Part shown: piece by piece, positions 23,267 to 31,766 of the stretch
Numbering within the stretch: the stretch's first letter is position 1
How the letters are laid out: every line of letters starts with the position of its first letter
NCBI RefSeq assembly: GCF_040702995.1
Contig: NZ_CP159992.1
Span: 4,551,501-4,615,500 of the forward strand
Reading direction: 5' to 3'
DNA length: 64,000 bases
From: Paenibacillus sp. AN1007
GTDB lineage: Bacteria > Bacillota > Bacilli > Paenibacillales > Paenibacillaceae
The notes under the pieces: generated by a model
Seen by the model: the letters and a program-made list of their open reading frames with translations, nothing else
What the model was told of the DNA's origin: nothing
Database searches by the model: none
Made by a program: the position numbers and the translations under genes

Positions 23267-25111
23267 ATGATCAGCGAACCGAATATCGACCATAGCCGCA
23301 TACCTTCAGACGATAAACATGAGCGCCCTTTGGGCGATTCTAATAATCAACGTTCCGCCCAGACCGCTCCGGGCAAACTTGCACAATACTTCATGACCAG
23401 CAGCAGCAGGGCATCATTAACTAGTAAGAACGCCGAGCTTTCCTCAAAAAACACAGCTTTTCGCGCAGAGTTTAACCAGTTCCTGGACCATACCTTGATT
23501 GAGCTTCGACGGGCAGTGTATGTTAACACATCAAGCAGCTTCCATTCGCGTTCAGATGAGCTCCCGCATCATACCTTCATCTACATGCACCGATTCAATG
23601 GCACACATATCGCGGGCACCGAGCAGACTCGTGTCGTTCGTAAAGCAGCCTGCCTATACCCGCCTGGAACAAGTCTGGAACTGCTATCGGATGCCGATCA
23701 CGATGCCGAGCTGTATATTGTAGAATTTGACCTGTTTCGTGTTACGGAGAAAACAGAGGCGAGGCGCATCTATGAACGTGAACATGGTTCACCTGTTGCG
23801 GGATGGATTCAAGGTCCTTTTTACGGCATTCAACGTATCGCCGCCCAGCTGACCGAGCTCGCACAACCCGATCACCAAGCAGCCCCCCGTGAAATCAAAG
23901 TACAGCTGCTGCTGACTGAGCTGCTCTGTATGCTCTGGCCTGAAGATAATTCAAGCCCTGCTGCAGAACCGGAACAGGATGATCCCGAGTCGTGGCTCAA
24001 ATCAACACTTCAATATATGCAGCAGCATTACATGCATGAGATCAAACTGGATACACTCGCTGAGCTGGCTGGCATGCATCCATCCTACTACTCCCAGCTC
24101 TTCAAGAGCCGAATGCAGAAAAATCCAATTGAGTACATCACTCATCTGCGCATGAACCGGGCCAAGGAGATGCTGCTGACCTCGGATCTGCGCATACGGG
24201 ATATCGCACGGGAGGTCGGTTATCGTGATGAGTTCTATTTCAGCAGGCGTTTCCGCAACCATGCCGGATATGCACCAACGGCTTATGCCAAACAGGTTCA
24301 CCGCAATATTGTTTCACTTTCTTATCCCTATACCGATCATCTCATGACTCTCGGGATCACACCCTGCGCAGCCCAAATCCAGGGTCATCTGCCGCATCTG
24401 CCTCGGTCACTACAAATGCCTTTTCATGCGTATGAACCTTGGGAACAAGGACGGCAGGCTTTTCTGGATGTGAATCCCGATCTGATCCTGACCAAAGATA
24501 ACGCCGCGGCTAAAGCGATAGAGCATATTGGTGATGTCGCACCGATTATTACGATTCCGTGGAACCAAACCGACATGTTCGGTCATCTGGAACAAATTGC
24601 TTCCATTGTAGACCGCACACAGGCGGCAAAAGAATGGATAGATCGACATGAGCGCAAAGCGGAGCGAGCACGCAAAAAGATTAAAGAACAGGCTGGCAGC
24701 CTCACTGTTGCTGTAGGTACGTTGACAGCCAAAGGGCCAAGGATGTACAGTCACCGTAACTTCGGTCATGTTTTCTACCGCACGTTACAACTTGCTGCAC
24801 CGAAGCGGATTCAGGCTGAACTGCAAGGTAAAGCTCCGGGGGTTGGCTTCAACTGGATGTCTTTCACTCCGGGTGAGTGGGACGGCTTGGAAGCAGATGT
24901 CCTTGTGCTTGCGACTGACAGCATGCATAATCGAGCGGCTCTGATGCAAAAATTAAAGAATGATCCGCTATGGAACAGCCATCCTGCCGTTCACAGCGGG
25001 CGAGTTCATCTCGTCGATTGGAACGCGTGGGTTGTTTACGCCCCATATTCCATCAACATCCAGCTTGATGAAGCACTCTCGATGTTGACGAACAAGCCTG
25101 CACTTTTGTAA
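23267..25111 (+). CDS. Btr-like AraC regulator fused to a siderophore-binding-protein domain
   Basis: The product has 614 residues from ATG 23267 behind GGAAGG. Residues ~60-220 form an AraC-type N-terminal domain (HTFIYMHRFNGTHIAGTE). Residues ~245-345 form the double helix-turn-helix: LDTLAELAGMHPSYYSQLFK, then IRDIAREVGYRDEFYFSRRF. Residues ~350-614 resemble a FecB/FhuD-type binding protein (DHLMTLGITPCAAQIQGHL, VNPDLILTKDN, LEQIASIVDRTQAAKEWI). This layout is that of Bacillus Btr, which activates the feu operon upon binding a ferri-siderophore in the cytosol. It lies directly upstream of a siderophore permease operon, which it probably activates. Confidence 0.88.
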   Translation: MISEPNIDHSRIPSDDKHERPLGDSNNQRSAQTAPGKLAQYFMTSSSRASLTSKNAELSSKNTAFRAEFNQFLDHTLIELRRAVYVNTSSSFHSRSDELPHHTFIYMHRFNGTHIAGTEQTRVVRKAACLYPPGTSLELLSDADHDAELYIVEFDLFRVTEKTEARRIYEREHGSPVAGWIQGPFYGIQRIAAQLTELAQPDHQAAPREIKVQLLLTELLCMLWPEDNSSPAAEPEQDDPESWLKSTLQYMQQHYMHEIKLDTLAELAGMHPSYYSQLFKSRMQKNPIEYITHLRMNRAKEMLLTSDLRIRDIAREVGYRDEFYFSRRFRNHAGYAPTAYAKQVHRNIVSLSYPYTDHLMTLGITPCAAQIQGHLPHLPRSLQMPFHAYEPWEQGRQAFLDVNPDLILTKDNAAAKAIEHIGDVAPIITIPWNQTDMFGHLEQIASIVDRTQAAKEWIDRHERKAERARKKIKEQAGSLTVAVGTLTAKGPRMYSHRNFGHVFYRTLQLAAPKRIQAELQGKAPGVGFNWMSFTPGEWDGLEADVLVLATDSMHNRAALMQKLKNDPLWNSHPAVHSGRVHLVDWNAWVVYAPYSINIQLDEALSMLTNKPALL

Positions 25112-25189
25112 TCTATAAAATGTCCATTTCCCAAATCTTAATTTATGCCATGTACGGGCCTGGATTAAGATTTTATAATAATCACTAAT

Positions 25190-25204
25190 TGATAATGATA
25201 ATCA
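25190..25204 (+). promoter_or_regulatory. Fur box of the siderophore uptake operon
   Basis: TGATAATGATAATCA matches the 7-1-7 Fur consensus with one mismatch. It lies just after a TATAAT (25174-25179) and 34 bp before the first permease frame, so Fur-Fe would block transcription. Confidence 0.85.
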
Positions 25205-25237
25205 ATAACAACGAAAGCTGTTATTTGTTATAAAGGA

Positions 25238-26284
25238 GTGACCCGTATCCAACACCCGGGACTGCCTCATCGCCCGTCAAGTAAACAACGTTCTACCGTA
25301 ACCATTGGTCTGATGTTCCTGTCTGCCATCGCCTTCCTGCTGATTAGCATGTTTGCCGCCATTTCCTTGGGAGCCAAGGGCTTAACACTGGAAACGGTCT
25401 GGACCGCCGTGTTTCAATATACCCCTTCTGTGACATCTCATCAGATCATTCACGAGCTGCGGCTGCCGCGTGTACTGGCTGCTGCTGTCATTGGAGCGGC
25501 ATTCGCCGTGGCTGGGGCACTAATGCAGGGCATTACTCGCAATCCGCTGGCCGACACCGGCATTCTCGGTATTAACGCTGGAGCTGCATTTGTAGTGGCA
25601 CTGAGTTTTGCCTTCTGGCCAGGATTACCTTATGGCTGGATCATGCTTTTGTCCTTCATAGGTGCTGTGCTCGGCACACTGCTCATCTTCCTTCTCGGTA
25701 TGGCAGCACCCGGGGGCTTGAGCTCCATCAGGCTCACGGTGGCTGGCGCAGTGATCGCTGCCATGCTTGGTTCACTAAGTACAGGGGTAGCCATTTATTT
25801 TGACTTGAGCCAGGACTTGGCCTTCTGGTACGCAGGTGGTTTTGGAGGCATGGAATGGCGTCATCTGAAACTGGTTCTTCCCGTGCTGCTGCTTACGCTG
25901 CTGTTGACTATGCCGCTCGCCCGGCGCATTTCGCTCATGTCTCTGGGAGAAGAGGTCGCCATTAATCTCGGGATGAATCTGCGCTGGACCCGTTTTCTTG
26001 CCCTTACCGCTGTCGTGGTACTCGCGGGTGTGTCCGTCTCGGCTGTAGGTTCCATTGGATTTGTAGGTCTGGTGATTCCTCATATGTCTCGTAAACTGGT
26101 GGGCGTCGATTATCGGCTTATCATTCCAATGTCTTCGCTGCTCGGGGCAATACTGCTGGTGCTGGCCGATCTTGGGGCACGAATCGCGAATCCTCCTCAG
26201 GAGCTCGCAGTAGGCATCATGGTTGCCTTTGTCGGTGTACCGTTCTTCCTCTATCTGGCCCGCAAGGAAAGGAGGGCTTTGTAG
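25238..26284 (+). CDS. FecCD/BtuC-family iron-siderophore ABC permease, first subunit
   Basis: The product has up to 348 residues with nine or ten membrane helices. Family motifs include LRLPRVLAAAVIGAAFAVAG, ALMQGITRNPLADTGILGIN and GSIGFVGLVIPHMSRKLVG. The protein forms half of the membrane channel that moves a ferri-siderophore inward. The start is uncertain: GTG 25238 overlaps its own AAAGGAG site, the next good position (25247) is an ATC codon, and the first in-frame ATG is 25313, just before the first helix. It ends by sharing one base with the next gene. Confidence 0.9.
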   Translation: MTRIQHPGLPHRPSSKQRSTVTIGLMFLSAIAFLLISMFAAISLGAKGLTLETVWTAVFQYTPSVTSHQIIHELRLPRVLAAAVIGAAFAVAGALMQGITRNPLADTGILGINAGAAFVVALSFAFWPGLPYGWIMLLSFIGAVLGTLLIFLLGMAAPGGLSSIRLTVAGAVIAAMLGSLSTGVAIYFDLSQDLAFWYAGGFGGMEWRHLKLVLPVLLLTLLLTMPLARRISLMSLGEEVAINLGMNLRWTRFLALTAVVVLAGVSVSAVGSIGFVGLVIPHMSRKLVGVDYRLIIPMSSLLGAILLVLADLGARIANPPQELAVGIMVAFVGVPFFLYLARKERRAL

Positions 26285-27339
26285 TGATGAAACGGGGAAA
26301 GAACTCCGCAGCAGGATGTCTGAAGAAATTCAATCAGCTCTCGCGCGGCCAAAGATCGCTAATGATCAGCGTCGTCCTGCTCTGTCTCGGAGCACTGGTG
26401 ATCCTCATCAGTCTGAACACAGGCACAGTGCGGGTGTCACCTCTGGCTGTCATACAGACCTTCCTGGGACAAGGAAACGAACAGGACCAAATCATCCTGT
26501 TTGATTACCGCCTGCCTCGCATTCTGGTGACCGTCCTTGCTGGAGCGGGGCTGGGAATTGCAGGAGCAGCCCTGCAGGGGATTACACGCAACGCACTTGC
26601 CGACCCGGGAATTCTGGGCCTGCATGCCGGAGCTGCCTTTGGGCTGATTGTGTTTGTCAGCCTGTCGTTAAGTATGGACACCTCGGTGGCTCTGCTGATT
26701 CCGCTCTTTGCTTTTGCCGGCAGTACGGCTGCTGCTCTGATCATCATGCTGCTGTCCTATGACAAAAACAGCGGCGTATCGCCGATTAAACTTATTCTGG
26801 TCGGCATTGCCGTCGCTGCCGGATTCCACGCACTTACACTGTATCTGTCCCTGCGTCTGGACGAGGACACGTATTCCTTCGCAGCACGCTGGCTTGCAGG
26901 CAGTGTGTGGGGCCGTGACTGGATTCATGTACAGGCACTGCTTCCCTGGGTTGTGCTGTGTACCGCCTATATCTGGAGCCGTTCCAAAACGCTGGACGCC
27001 TTCCATCTGGGGGATGCCGCTGCCACCAGCATCGGCACTCCGGTCCGTTCCCGGCGCATCCTGCTGCTGCTCTGCTCGGTAGCCTTATCTGCAGTCAGTG
27101 TATCTATGGCTGGAGGCATCGGCTTCATCGGGCTGGCCGCCCCGCATCTGGCTCGCAGACTGGTCGGGCCGATGCATCGCCACTTGATTCCGGCCGCAGG
27201 ACTGATCGGCATGGTCATTTTGACGGCTGCCGATACAGTCGGCCGGACGATATTTGCACCGAATGCCATTCCGGCAGGGGTTGTTGTTGCGGCGATTGGT
27301 GCACCTTATTTTTTATACCTGCTGGTACGGACCAAATGA
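26284..27339 (+). CDS. FecCD/BtuC-family iron-siderophore ABC permease, second subunit
   Basis: The product has 351 residues with a GTG start at 26284 (or ATG 26287) behind AAGGAGG inside the preceding gene. Motifs parallel the first subunit: YRLPRILVTVLAGAGLGIAG, ALQGITRNALADPGILGLH, and GGIGFIGLAAPHLARRLVG. The two subunits would form a heterodimeric channel as FeuB/FeuC do. An ATPase gene is not present next to them, so a shared ATPase encoded elsewhere is implied. Confidence 0.92.
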   Translation: MMKRGKNSAAGCLKKFNQLSRGQRSLMISVVLLCLGALVILISLNTGTVRVSPLAVIQTFLGQGNEQDQIILFDYRLPRILVTVLAGAGLGIAGAALQGITRNALADPGILGLHAGAAFGLIVFVSLSLSMDTSVALLIPLFAFAGSTAAALIIMLLSYDKNSGVSPIKLILVGIAVAAGFHALTLYLSLRLDEDTYSFAARWLAGSVWGRDWIHVQALLPWVVLCTAYIWSRSKTLDAFHLGDAAATSIGTPVRSRRILLLLCSVALSAVSVSMAGGIGFIGLAAPHLARRLVGPMHRHLIPAAGLIGMVILTAADTVGRTIFAPNAIPAGVVVAAIGAPYFLYLLVRTK

Positions 27340-27394
27340 TTATCAATCAAAAATATGAATTCCATCCAAGAGATGTGCAAGGAGAATAACGAAT

Positions 27395-28315
27395 ATGTTG
27401 AAGAAAAATCTTATGTTTTTGTTAACCATCAGTTTGGTGCTGGTACTCGCAGCCTGCGGGACAGCCAAAACGTCCACCTCGGGCTCCGGCGATTCGAACA
27501 GCAGTGCAGCTTCCGGCGAACCGCGTATCGCATCCATGTCCATCCATCTGACCAATGATTTGCTTTCCCTCGGGATCACTCCGGTTGGTTCTGTCATCGG
27601 CGGCGAAGCAAAGGGGTTTCTGTCCCATGTAGCTGATCGCCTGAAAGATACGACACCGCTCGGCCCGGTCAAAGACCCTGATATGGAAGCTTTGCTTGCC
27701 CTTAAACCGGATGTCATCTATCTGGATGAGGAATTTTCCGGTGACGATACTGCCAAGTTCGAGAAAATCGCACCTGTGCATGTGTTCAATCTTGATCAGG
27801 GTACATGGCGTGATCACCTGAAAGAGATTGGCAAACTGGTAAACCGTGAGAAGGAAGCAGAGCAGTATATTCAGGACTACGACACGGAGACAAAGGAAGT
27901 CCAATCGCTGATCCATGATCAGATCGGTGACGGTACCGTGATGGCGATCCGTGTGACAGCCAAGGAATTACGTGTATTCAGTACACGCCGTCCCATGGGT
28001 CCTATTTTATACGATGATCTCGGCCTGACCCCAGCCAAAGGCATCAAAGAAATGGATACTGCCAAACCGTATCAGGTTGTATCGCGTGAAGTGCTGCCAG
28101 ACTACGACGCTGACGCCATCTTTGTCGTGGTTAACTCGGACGATGAGGCACAAACGATGTTCAAGGAGCTGCAAAACAATCCGATCTGGCAGGGACTAAA
28201 AGCGGTCAAAGCAGGCCATGTATACCCGATTGGGGCACAGCCTTGGCTCGATTATTCTTCCATTGGTAACAAAATGGCTATGGATGAAGCCAAAGAGATG
28301 TTTTCCAAAAAATAA
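27395..28315 (+). CDS. Iron-siderophore-binding lipoprotein
   Basis: The product has 306 residues from ATG 27395 behind AAGGAG. A lipoprotein signal (MLKKNLMFLLTISLVLVLAA) ends at the lipidated Cys21, followed by a Ser/Gly linker. The mature part is a helical-backbone metal-receptor fold: NDLLSLGITPVGSV, LALKPDVIYLDEE, and the C-terminal KAVKAGHVYPIGAQPW. It would capture a ferri-siderophore outside the membrane and deliver it to the two FecCD subunits. It is last in the Fur-controlled operon and followed by a terminator. Confidence 0.92.
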   Translation: MLKKNLMFLLTISLVLVLAACGTAKTSTSGSGDSNSSAASGEPRIASMSIHLTNDLLSLGITPVGSVIGGEAKGFLSHVADRLKDTTPLGPVKDPDMEALLALKPDVIYLDEEFSGDDTAKFEKIAPVHVFNLDQGTWRDHLKEIGKLVNREKEAEQYIQDYDTETKEVQSLIHDQIGDGTVMAIRVTAKELRVFSTRRPMGPILYDDLGLTPAKGIKEMDTAKPYQVVSREVLPDYDADAIFVVVNSDDEAQTMFKELQNNPIWQGLKAVKAGHVYPIGAQPWLDYSSIGNKMAMDEAKEMFSKK

Positions 28316-28347
28316 TATTCACTTCCACTATTGATTAAAAAACAAAA

Positions 28348-28493
28348 AACCTCGCTTCGGCAAAGGCACAGCGTTCGCTAGAGCATAGAGCATATTAACC
28401 ATGCTCCATCTCCATTTGGTATAGGGATTCGAAAACATGAGCATTATCCATCCCTCTACCTCGCGCGCTTCCTTACCAAGCTGAGGTTTTTTT
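28348..28493 (+). terminator. Terminator of the siderophore operon (large loop)
   Basis: AACCTC (28348-28353) plus adjacent GCTT pair with AAGC...GAGGTT (ending 28488) across about 115 nt of loop, followed by a long T run. The loop itself may fold further. Confidence 0.5.
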
Positions 28494-28496
28494 GAT

Positions 28497-28592
28497 TTAA
28501 GATACATCCATCATACCGAGTTAAGATACATCCATCATACCGAGTTAAGAAACATCCATCATACCGAGTTAAGAAACATCCATCGTACCGAG
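28497..28592. repeat. Four tandem copies of a 24-bp repeat
   Basis: The unit begins TTAAGATACATCC and ends ATCATACCGAG. Copies lie at 28497, 28521, 28545 and 28569. Copies 3 and 4 have A for T in the GATACA part, and copy 4 has CGTACC for CATACC. It sits between two convergent operons. Confidence 0.95.
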
Positions 28593-28601
28593 CACCATTG
28601 C

Positions 28602-29024
28602 TCATATTGTACATACAACAATTTCGATATCCATATCCGCAAACGTGTCCTGAATGATTACGCTAACCTTCTCCCATTTCAAGCGGTCCAGCCCGCAGCC
28701 AATTCGGGGCATTGCCAGATGAGTTATCCCCTGCTGCTCACAGACATCCCGCATCGATTCTACTGCCTGAGTCAGCGATAAATACGTTGGTTTGTTCGAA
28801 AACTTCGCTTTGGTAACCAGGTTAAAGGTGCGTCCAACGGCATAACAGCGCCCGATCTCCAGAGGCTCCTGCCGAGCTTGGTCTTGAAGTACCTGCAGAT
28901 CAAACCGCTCCCGAAACTGCACCGCAATCCCCTTCCCCATTCTGGCATCTGCTGAAATACAGTGAGCCAGCCTATAATGCTCCTCTAATTCAAATAAATC
29001 CTGCTGCCGTTCGTGAAACTGCAT
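28602..29024 (-). CDS. TARG1/OARD1-like macrodomain ADP-ribosyl hydrolase
   Basis: The product has 140 residues from ATG 29024 behind AGAAGGAAGG. The sequence follows the ALC1-like macrodomain closely: AHCISADARMGKGIAVQFRE at residues 20-39, LVTKAKFSNKPTY at 69-81 and AMPRIGCGLDRLKWEKVS at 104-121. These correspond to the TARG1 segments holding its catalytic Lys and Asp (here probably Lys72 and Asp113). TARG1 removes ADP-ribose from acidic residues and from nucleic-acid ends, and also deacylates O-acetyl-ADP-ribose. It lies last in the ADP-ribose cluster, 86 bp after the PARG gene. Confidence 0.88.
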   Translation of the reverse strand: MQFHERQQDLFELEEHYRLAHCISADARMGKGIAVQFRERFDLQVLQDQARQEPLEIGRCYAVGRTFNLVTKAKFSNKPTYLSLTQAVESMRDVCEQQGITHLAMPRIGCGLDRLKWEKVSVIIQDTFADMDIEIVVCTI

Positions 29025-29110
29025 GCGATCCCTTCCTTCTCTATTTTATTTGCCCGGACAAGATGGATGACTTTCAGACCTGTTTATGCTGCTGCAGGAC
29101 TGCTTCCATC

Positions 29111-30106
29111 TCACGCTCCATCTTCTGTGTTCAAACGCTTGAACGCCTCCAGCGTTCGCTGTCCGGCACTCCGGTCATATACAGCAAATACGATACGATC
29201 AAAATAATCCTTGTATCCCTCTCCAATCAGTACATCGGCAAAATACCCTGCAACTTGTACCGGATTATTCCGAAACACACCACAGCCAAAAGCTCCCAGC
29301 ACGATGCTTCGATGCCCCTGCACAGCTGCAATCTGGAGCACATATCGAATACGCTGCTTCATCACAGATTTGATTTGTTCATCCGTCGCTTCATTTCGCT
29401 CCTTGACCACACCCGCATTTACGGCTGGAGCGGTAATAAATGAGCTGGTGTAATATTGATCCAGCAATCGGTCATAATCGTCCCGGATTACGGGCACATG
29501 AGGTGAATAGATCATATGATCTGAATAGAGGCAGGAGCGCTGCTTGCGATTGTACTCATACATTTCCTGCATCTGGACAATGCATGGATACAGTCCTGTT
29601 GCTCGCGCCAAGCTCTCCTCTTGAGCTTGACTTCCACCAAGGAAACCACCGCCCGGGTTTTTCGCTGATGCAAAATTCAGACAGACAACGTCTGTTCTTC
29701 CTTCTTCCACAGTCAGCCGGGCTGCCGCTGCAAGCGTTGTTTCTCCGGTGACTTCGATCCGTGCTGTTTTTCCTTGAGACCCAGTAGATATGGAGTTCTG
29801 CAGATTTCCGGATGAGCTGACTTGCGATCCTGCGCGCAGCTTCTCCCCTAGACCAGTAAGTTCCGAAGGCCGATACAGGACAGATTGCTGTACAGCCTGC
29901 TCCATATCTTTCTTGATATGAACAGCACGGTCATATCCGTTCACGTACACGCCTTCTTTCAGAATCTCCAACGTCTGATGTGCGGTACGAGAGCGCCCGG
30001 AACGCGAATTAACTCCTGTATGTTTTGATGATGCGTTAGATTGTTCAGACCCATTAACTCTGCTGCCTGATTCATTGTATTTATTGTATTTCTCCACATT
30101 ACTCAT
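29111..30106 (-). CDS. Bacterial-type poly(ADP-ribose) glycohydrolase (TIGR02452/DUF2263)
   Basis: The product has 331 residues. ATG 30106 lies behind AGGAAG and overlaps the NADAR stop by 8 bp. Residues ~1-45 are a Ser/Asn-rich, probably disordered leader. The catalytic signature is intact: NPGGGFLGGSQAQEES at residues ~150-165, with GGG and the QEE pair that in PARG positions and protonates the ribose-ribose bond. LGAFGCGVFRNNP near residue 275 is the macrodomain phosphate-binding loop. Bacterial PARGs hydrolyse poly- or mono-ADP-ribose chains by exo-action. Its role here is probably ADP-ribose release in concert with its neighbours. Confidence 0.9.
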   Translation of the reverse strand: MSNVEKYNKYNESGSRVNGSEQSNASSKHTGVNSRSGRSRTAHQTLEILKEGVYVNGYDRAVHIKKDMEQAVQQSVLYRPSELTGLGEKLRAGSQVSSSGNLQNSISTGSQGKTARIEVTGETTLAAAARLTVEEGRTDVVCLNFASAKNPGGGFLGGSQAQEESLARATGLYPCIVQMQEMYEYNRKQRSCLYSDHMIYSPHVPVIRDDYDRLLDQYYTSSFITAPAVNAGVVKERNEATDEQIKSVMKQRIRYVLQIAAVQGHRSIVLGAFGCGVFRNNPVQVAGYFADVLIGEGYKDYFDRIVFAVYDRSAGQRTLEAFKRLNTEDGA

Positions 30107-30584
30107 TTCGATCACTTCCTATCTCTTCTCTCAGACGAGTAAGAATTTCGCCAAGCCAGTTCGTTCCCCGCCATGTCTTTCGATTACGAATTCGTGCATC
30201 CTCCTCTGCCAATCCCACTCCCCAGATCCGGTCGTCGGGGCTTGCTTCTACGAGCGTAGTGCCGCGGGTGTCCAGCAAAGCGGCCAGCAGGTCTTCATTT
30301 TGTGTGAATTTAGCCCGATTGCCTTCATAGACAATGCGCTGGCACTCGGCCTCCCATACCGTTTGGTCGAACCCAGCGACCTGCCTGCCCAGCTTCTTCT
30401 GTGCCGAAGCCGAACGGGTCTTCATGATTTTGTCTGCTGCGTTCTGGTCGCCAAAGAGCAGTGCTTTCTGATGCATCATATACTGCTCTGCACTCGTATA
30501 ATGGACCCCGTCTACCGTAAAATTAGCGGGAAACCATTGGGAAAACGGCGATGCTGTACGCCAAAAAAATGTAAACTTTTCCAT
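30099..30584 (-). CDS. NADAR-family (YbiA-like) ADP-ribose N-glycosidase
   Basis: The product has 161 residues. ATG 30584 has GAGGTG six bases upstream; the GTG at 30593 overlaps that site. The family pattern is clear: FFWRTASPFSQWFPANF, YTSAEQYMMHQKALLFGD, IMKTRSASAQKKLGRQV, and DRIWGVGLAEEDARI...WRGTNWLGEIL. NADAR proteins cleave N-glycosidic bonds of ADP-ribose derivatives; some reverse ADP-ribosylation of guanine and others act on riboflavin-pathway intermediates. The 8-bp overlap with the PARG gene argues for coupled expression and a shared pathway. Confidence 0.9.
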   Translation of the reverse strand: MEKFTFFWRTASPFSQWFPANFTVDGVHYTSAEQYMMHQKALLFGDQNAADKIMKTRSASAQKKLGRQVAGFDQTVWEAECQRIVYEGNRAKFTQNEDLLAALLDTRGTTLVEASPDDRIWGVGLAEEDARIRNRKTWRGTNWLGEILTRLREEIGSDRNE

Positions 30585-30637
30585 AGGTATCACCTCTTAC
30601 CGATTTCATTAGCAGTCTTCTCTTTTTCTCAGATCAA

Positions 30638-31519
30638 CTATAGTGTTTCTCGCTCTGGATTCAGGCGGTACAGCCGGGACGGCCGATGACCGGCACTGCT
30701 TGTGTATTCCCCCGTCTCCAGTACCCAGTCCGCCATTTTACGTCGAAAGGCAGCTGCCAGCAGTTTTTTGCCGCTTATAATCTCATAGACTTTCTGCAAA
30801 GCCGTCAGCGTAAACTTCTCAGGCATCAGATTGAACGCAATATCGGTATATTCAATCTTGGAACGCAGGCGCTCCAGCGCATAATGAATAATCCGGGCAT
30901 GATCGAATGCGATCCCCTGAGCGTCCAGCAATCTGATGCTGCTGCTCCGTACACGCCCCTCCACCTGATCCATCGTCTCCACAACTGCGGATAACTGCTC
31001 TGTTTCATGGGTCAAAATAAGCTGCAATCTGCGCTCCGTTACCCGTCCGCGTTCGTGAATATGGCGTTTCTCTTCAATTAACCTCTGCTCCACCCGAAAC
31101 CAGCTCGCCTCACTGGCATCATCACCGGCTTGAAGCTGCAGTTCACTGCTGTCCACAAGGGACATATAAGAGCAGCTGATTACACGAGTACGCGGGTCAC
31201 GGTCCACATCGCCCCATGTATAGAGCTGTTCCAGATAAATGTCATCCAGCCCTGTCTCTGTCTGCAGCTCCCTCCGAGCAGCTTCTTCCAGGGATTCCTG
31301 CATCGAGACAAAGCCTCCTGGGAGCGCCCACTGTCCGAGAAAAGGGTGGCCTCCCCGGCGAATCAGCAGCAGTCCAAGCTCCGGCTGTGCCAGCTTGCGG
31401 TAATTTTCCTGTTCTCCGCTGCGGATTGTAAATACGAGCATATCGACGGTAACCGATGGACGTTCGAATTCACCCGCATCATAGGTTTTCAGAAACTCTT
31501 CTTCACTTATATGAGACAC
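30638..31519 (-). CDS. NrtR-like Nudix-winged-helix regulator with a degenerate Nudix box
   Basis: The product has 293 residues with a GTG start at 31519 behind CGGAGG. The Nudix domain spans residues ~20-160; its box begins PGGFVSMQESLEEAA and continues RRELQTETG, where the second catalytic position of REXXEE is Thr87 instead of Glu. The C-terminal winged helix (residues ~205-290) contains LMPEKFTLTALQKVYEIISG and FRRKMADWVLETGEY, the NrtR pattern. NrtR proteins sense ADP-ribose or related nucleotides and usually have lost hydrolase activity. It heads the NADAR-PARG-macrodomain operon (53-bp gap) and faces three operator-like elements. Confidence 0.85.
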   Translation of the reverse strand: MSHISEEEFLKTYDAGEFERPSVTVDMLVFTIRSGEQENYRKLAQPELGLLLIRRGGHPFLGQWALPGGFVSMQESLEEAARRELQTETGLDDIYLEQLYTWGDVDRDPRTRVISCSYMSLVDSSELQLQAGDDASEASWFRVEQRLIEEKRHIHERGRVTERRLQLILTHETEQLSAVVETMDQVEGRVRSSSIRLLDAQGIAFDHARIIHYALERLRSKIEYTDIAFNLMPEKFTLTALQKVYEIISGKKLLAAAFRRKMADWVLETGEYTSSAGHRPSRLYRLNPERETL

Positions 31520-31536
31520 ATTTGATGCCTCCGTTC

Positions 31537-31575
31537 TGTTATTAACATTTTGTTATTAACAACTTGTTAATAACA
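31537..31575 (-). promoter_or_regulatory. Triple phased operator of the NrtR-like operon
   Basis: TGTTATTAACA occurs at 31537-31547 and 31551-31561, and its exact reverse complement TGTTAATAACA at 31565-31575. The three 11-bp elements are each separated by 3 bp, a 14-bp period. They lie 18-56 bp upstream of the GTG start, over the expected promoter. Confidence 0.75.
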
Positions 31576-31654
31576 ATGTAACATATGATCTGTTTACAGG
31601 TCAAATCTTCCATTTTCGCTATCACGGGCTGCGCATCCATACCCAACACAAAAA

Positions 31655-31700
31655 AACCGTCATCCGGCACTCCTTAATTTCCAGAGTGAGGACGACGGCT
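31655..31700 (-). terminator. Terminator of the helveticin-J-like gene
   Basis: On the minus strand AGCCGTCGTCC and GGATGACGGTT pair, with an inner CACTC/GAGTG stem, followed by seven Ts. Confidence 0.75.
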
Positions 31701-31766
31701 GGGGCATACCCGAGATTTTGCAGTCTTCTTCCGCAGTGCAGTTCTCAGAGACCCGTCTGAGGTTTC

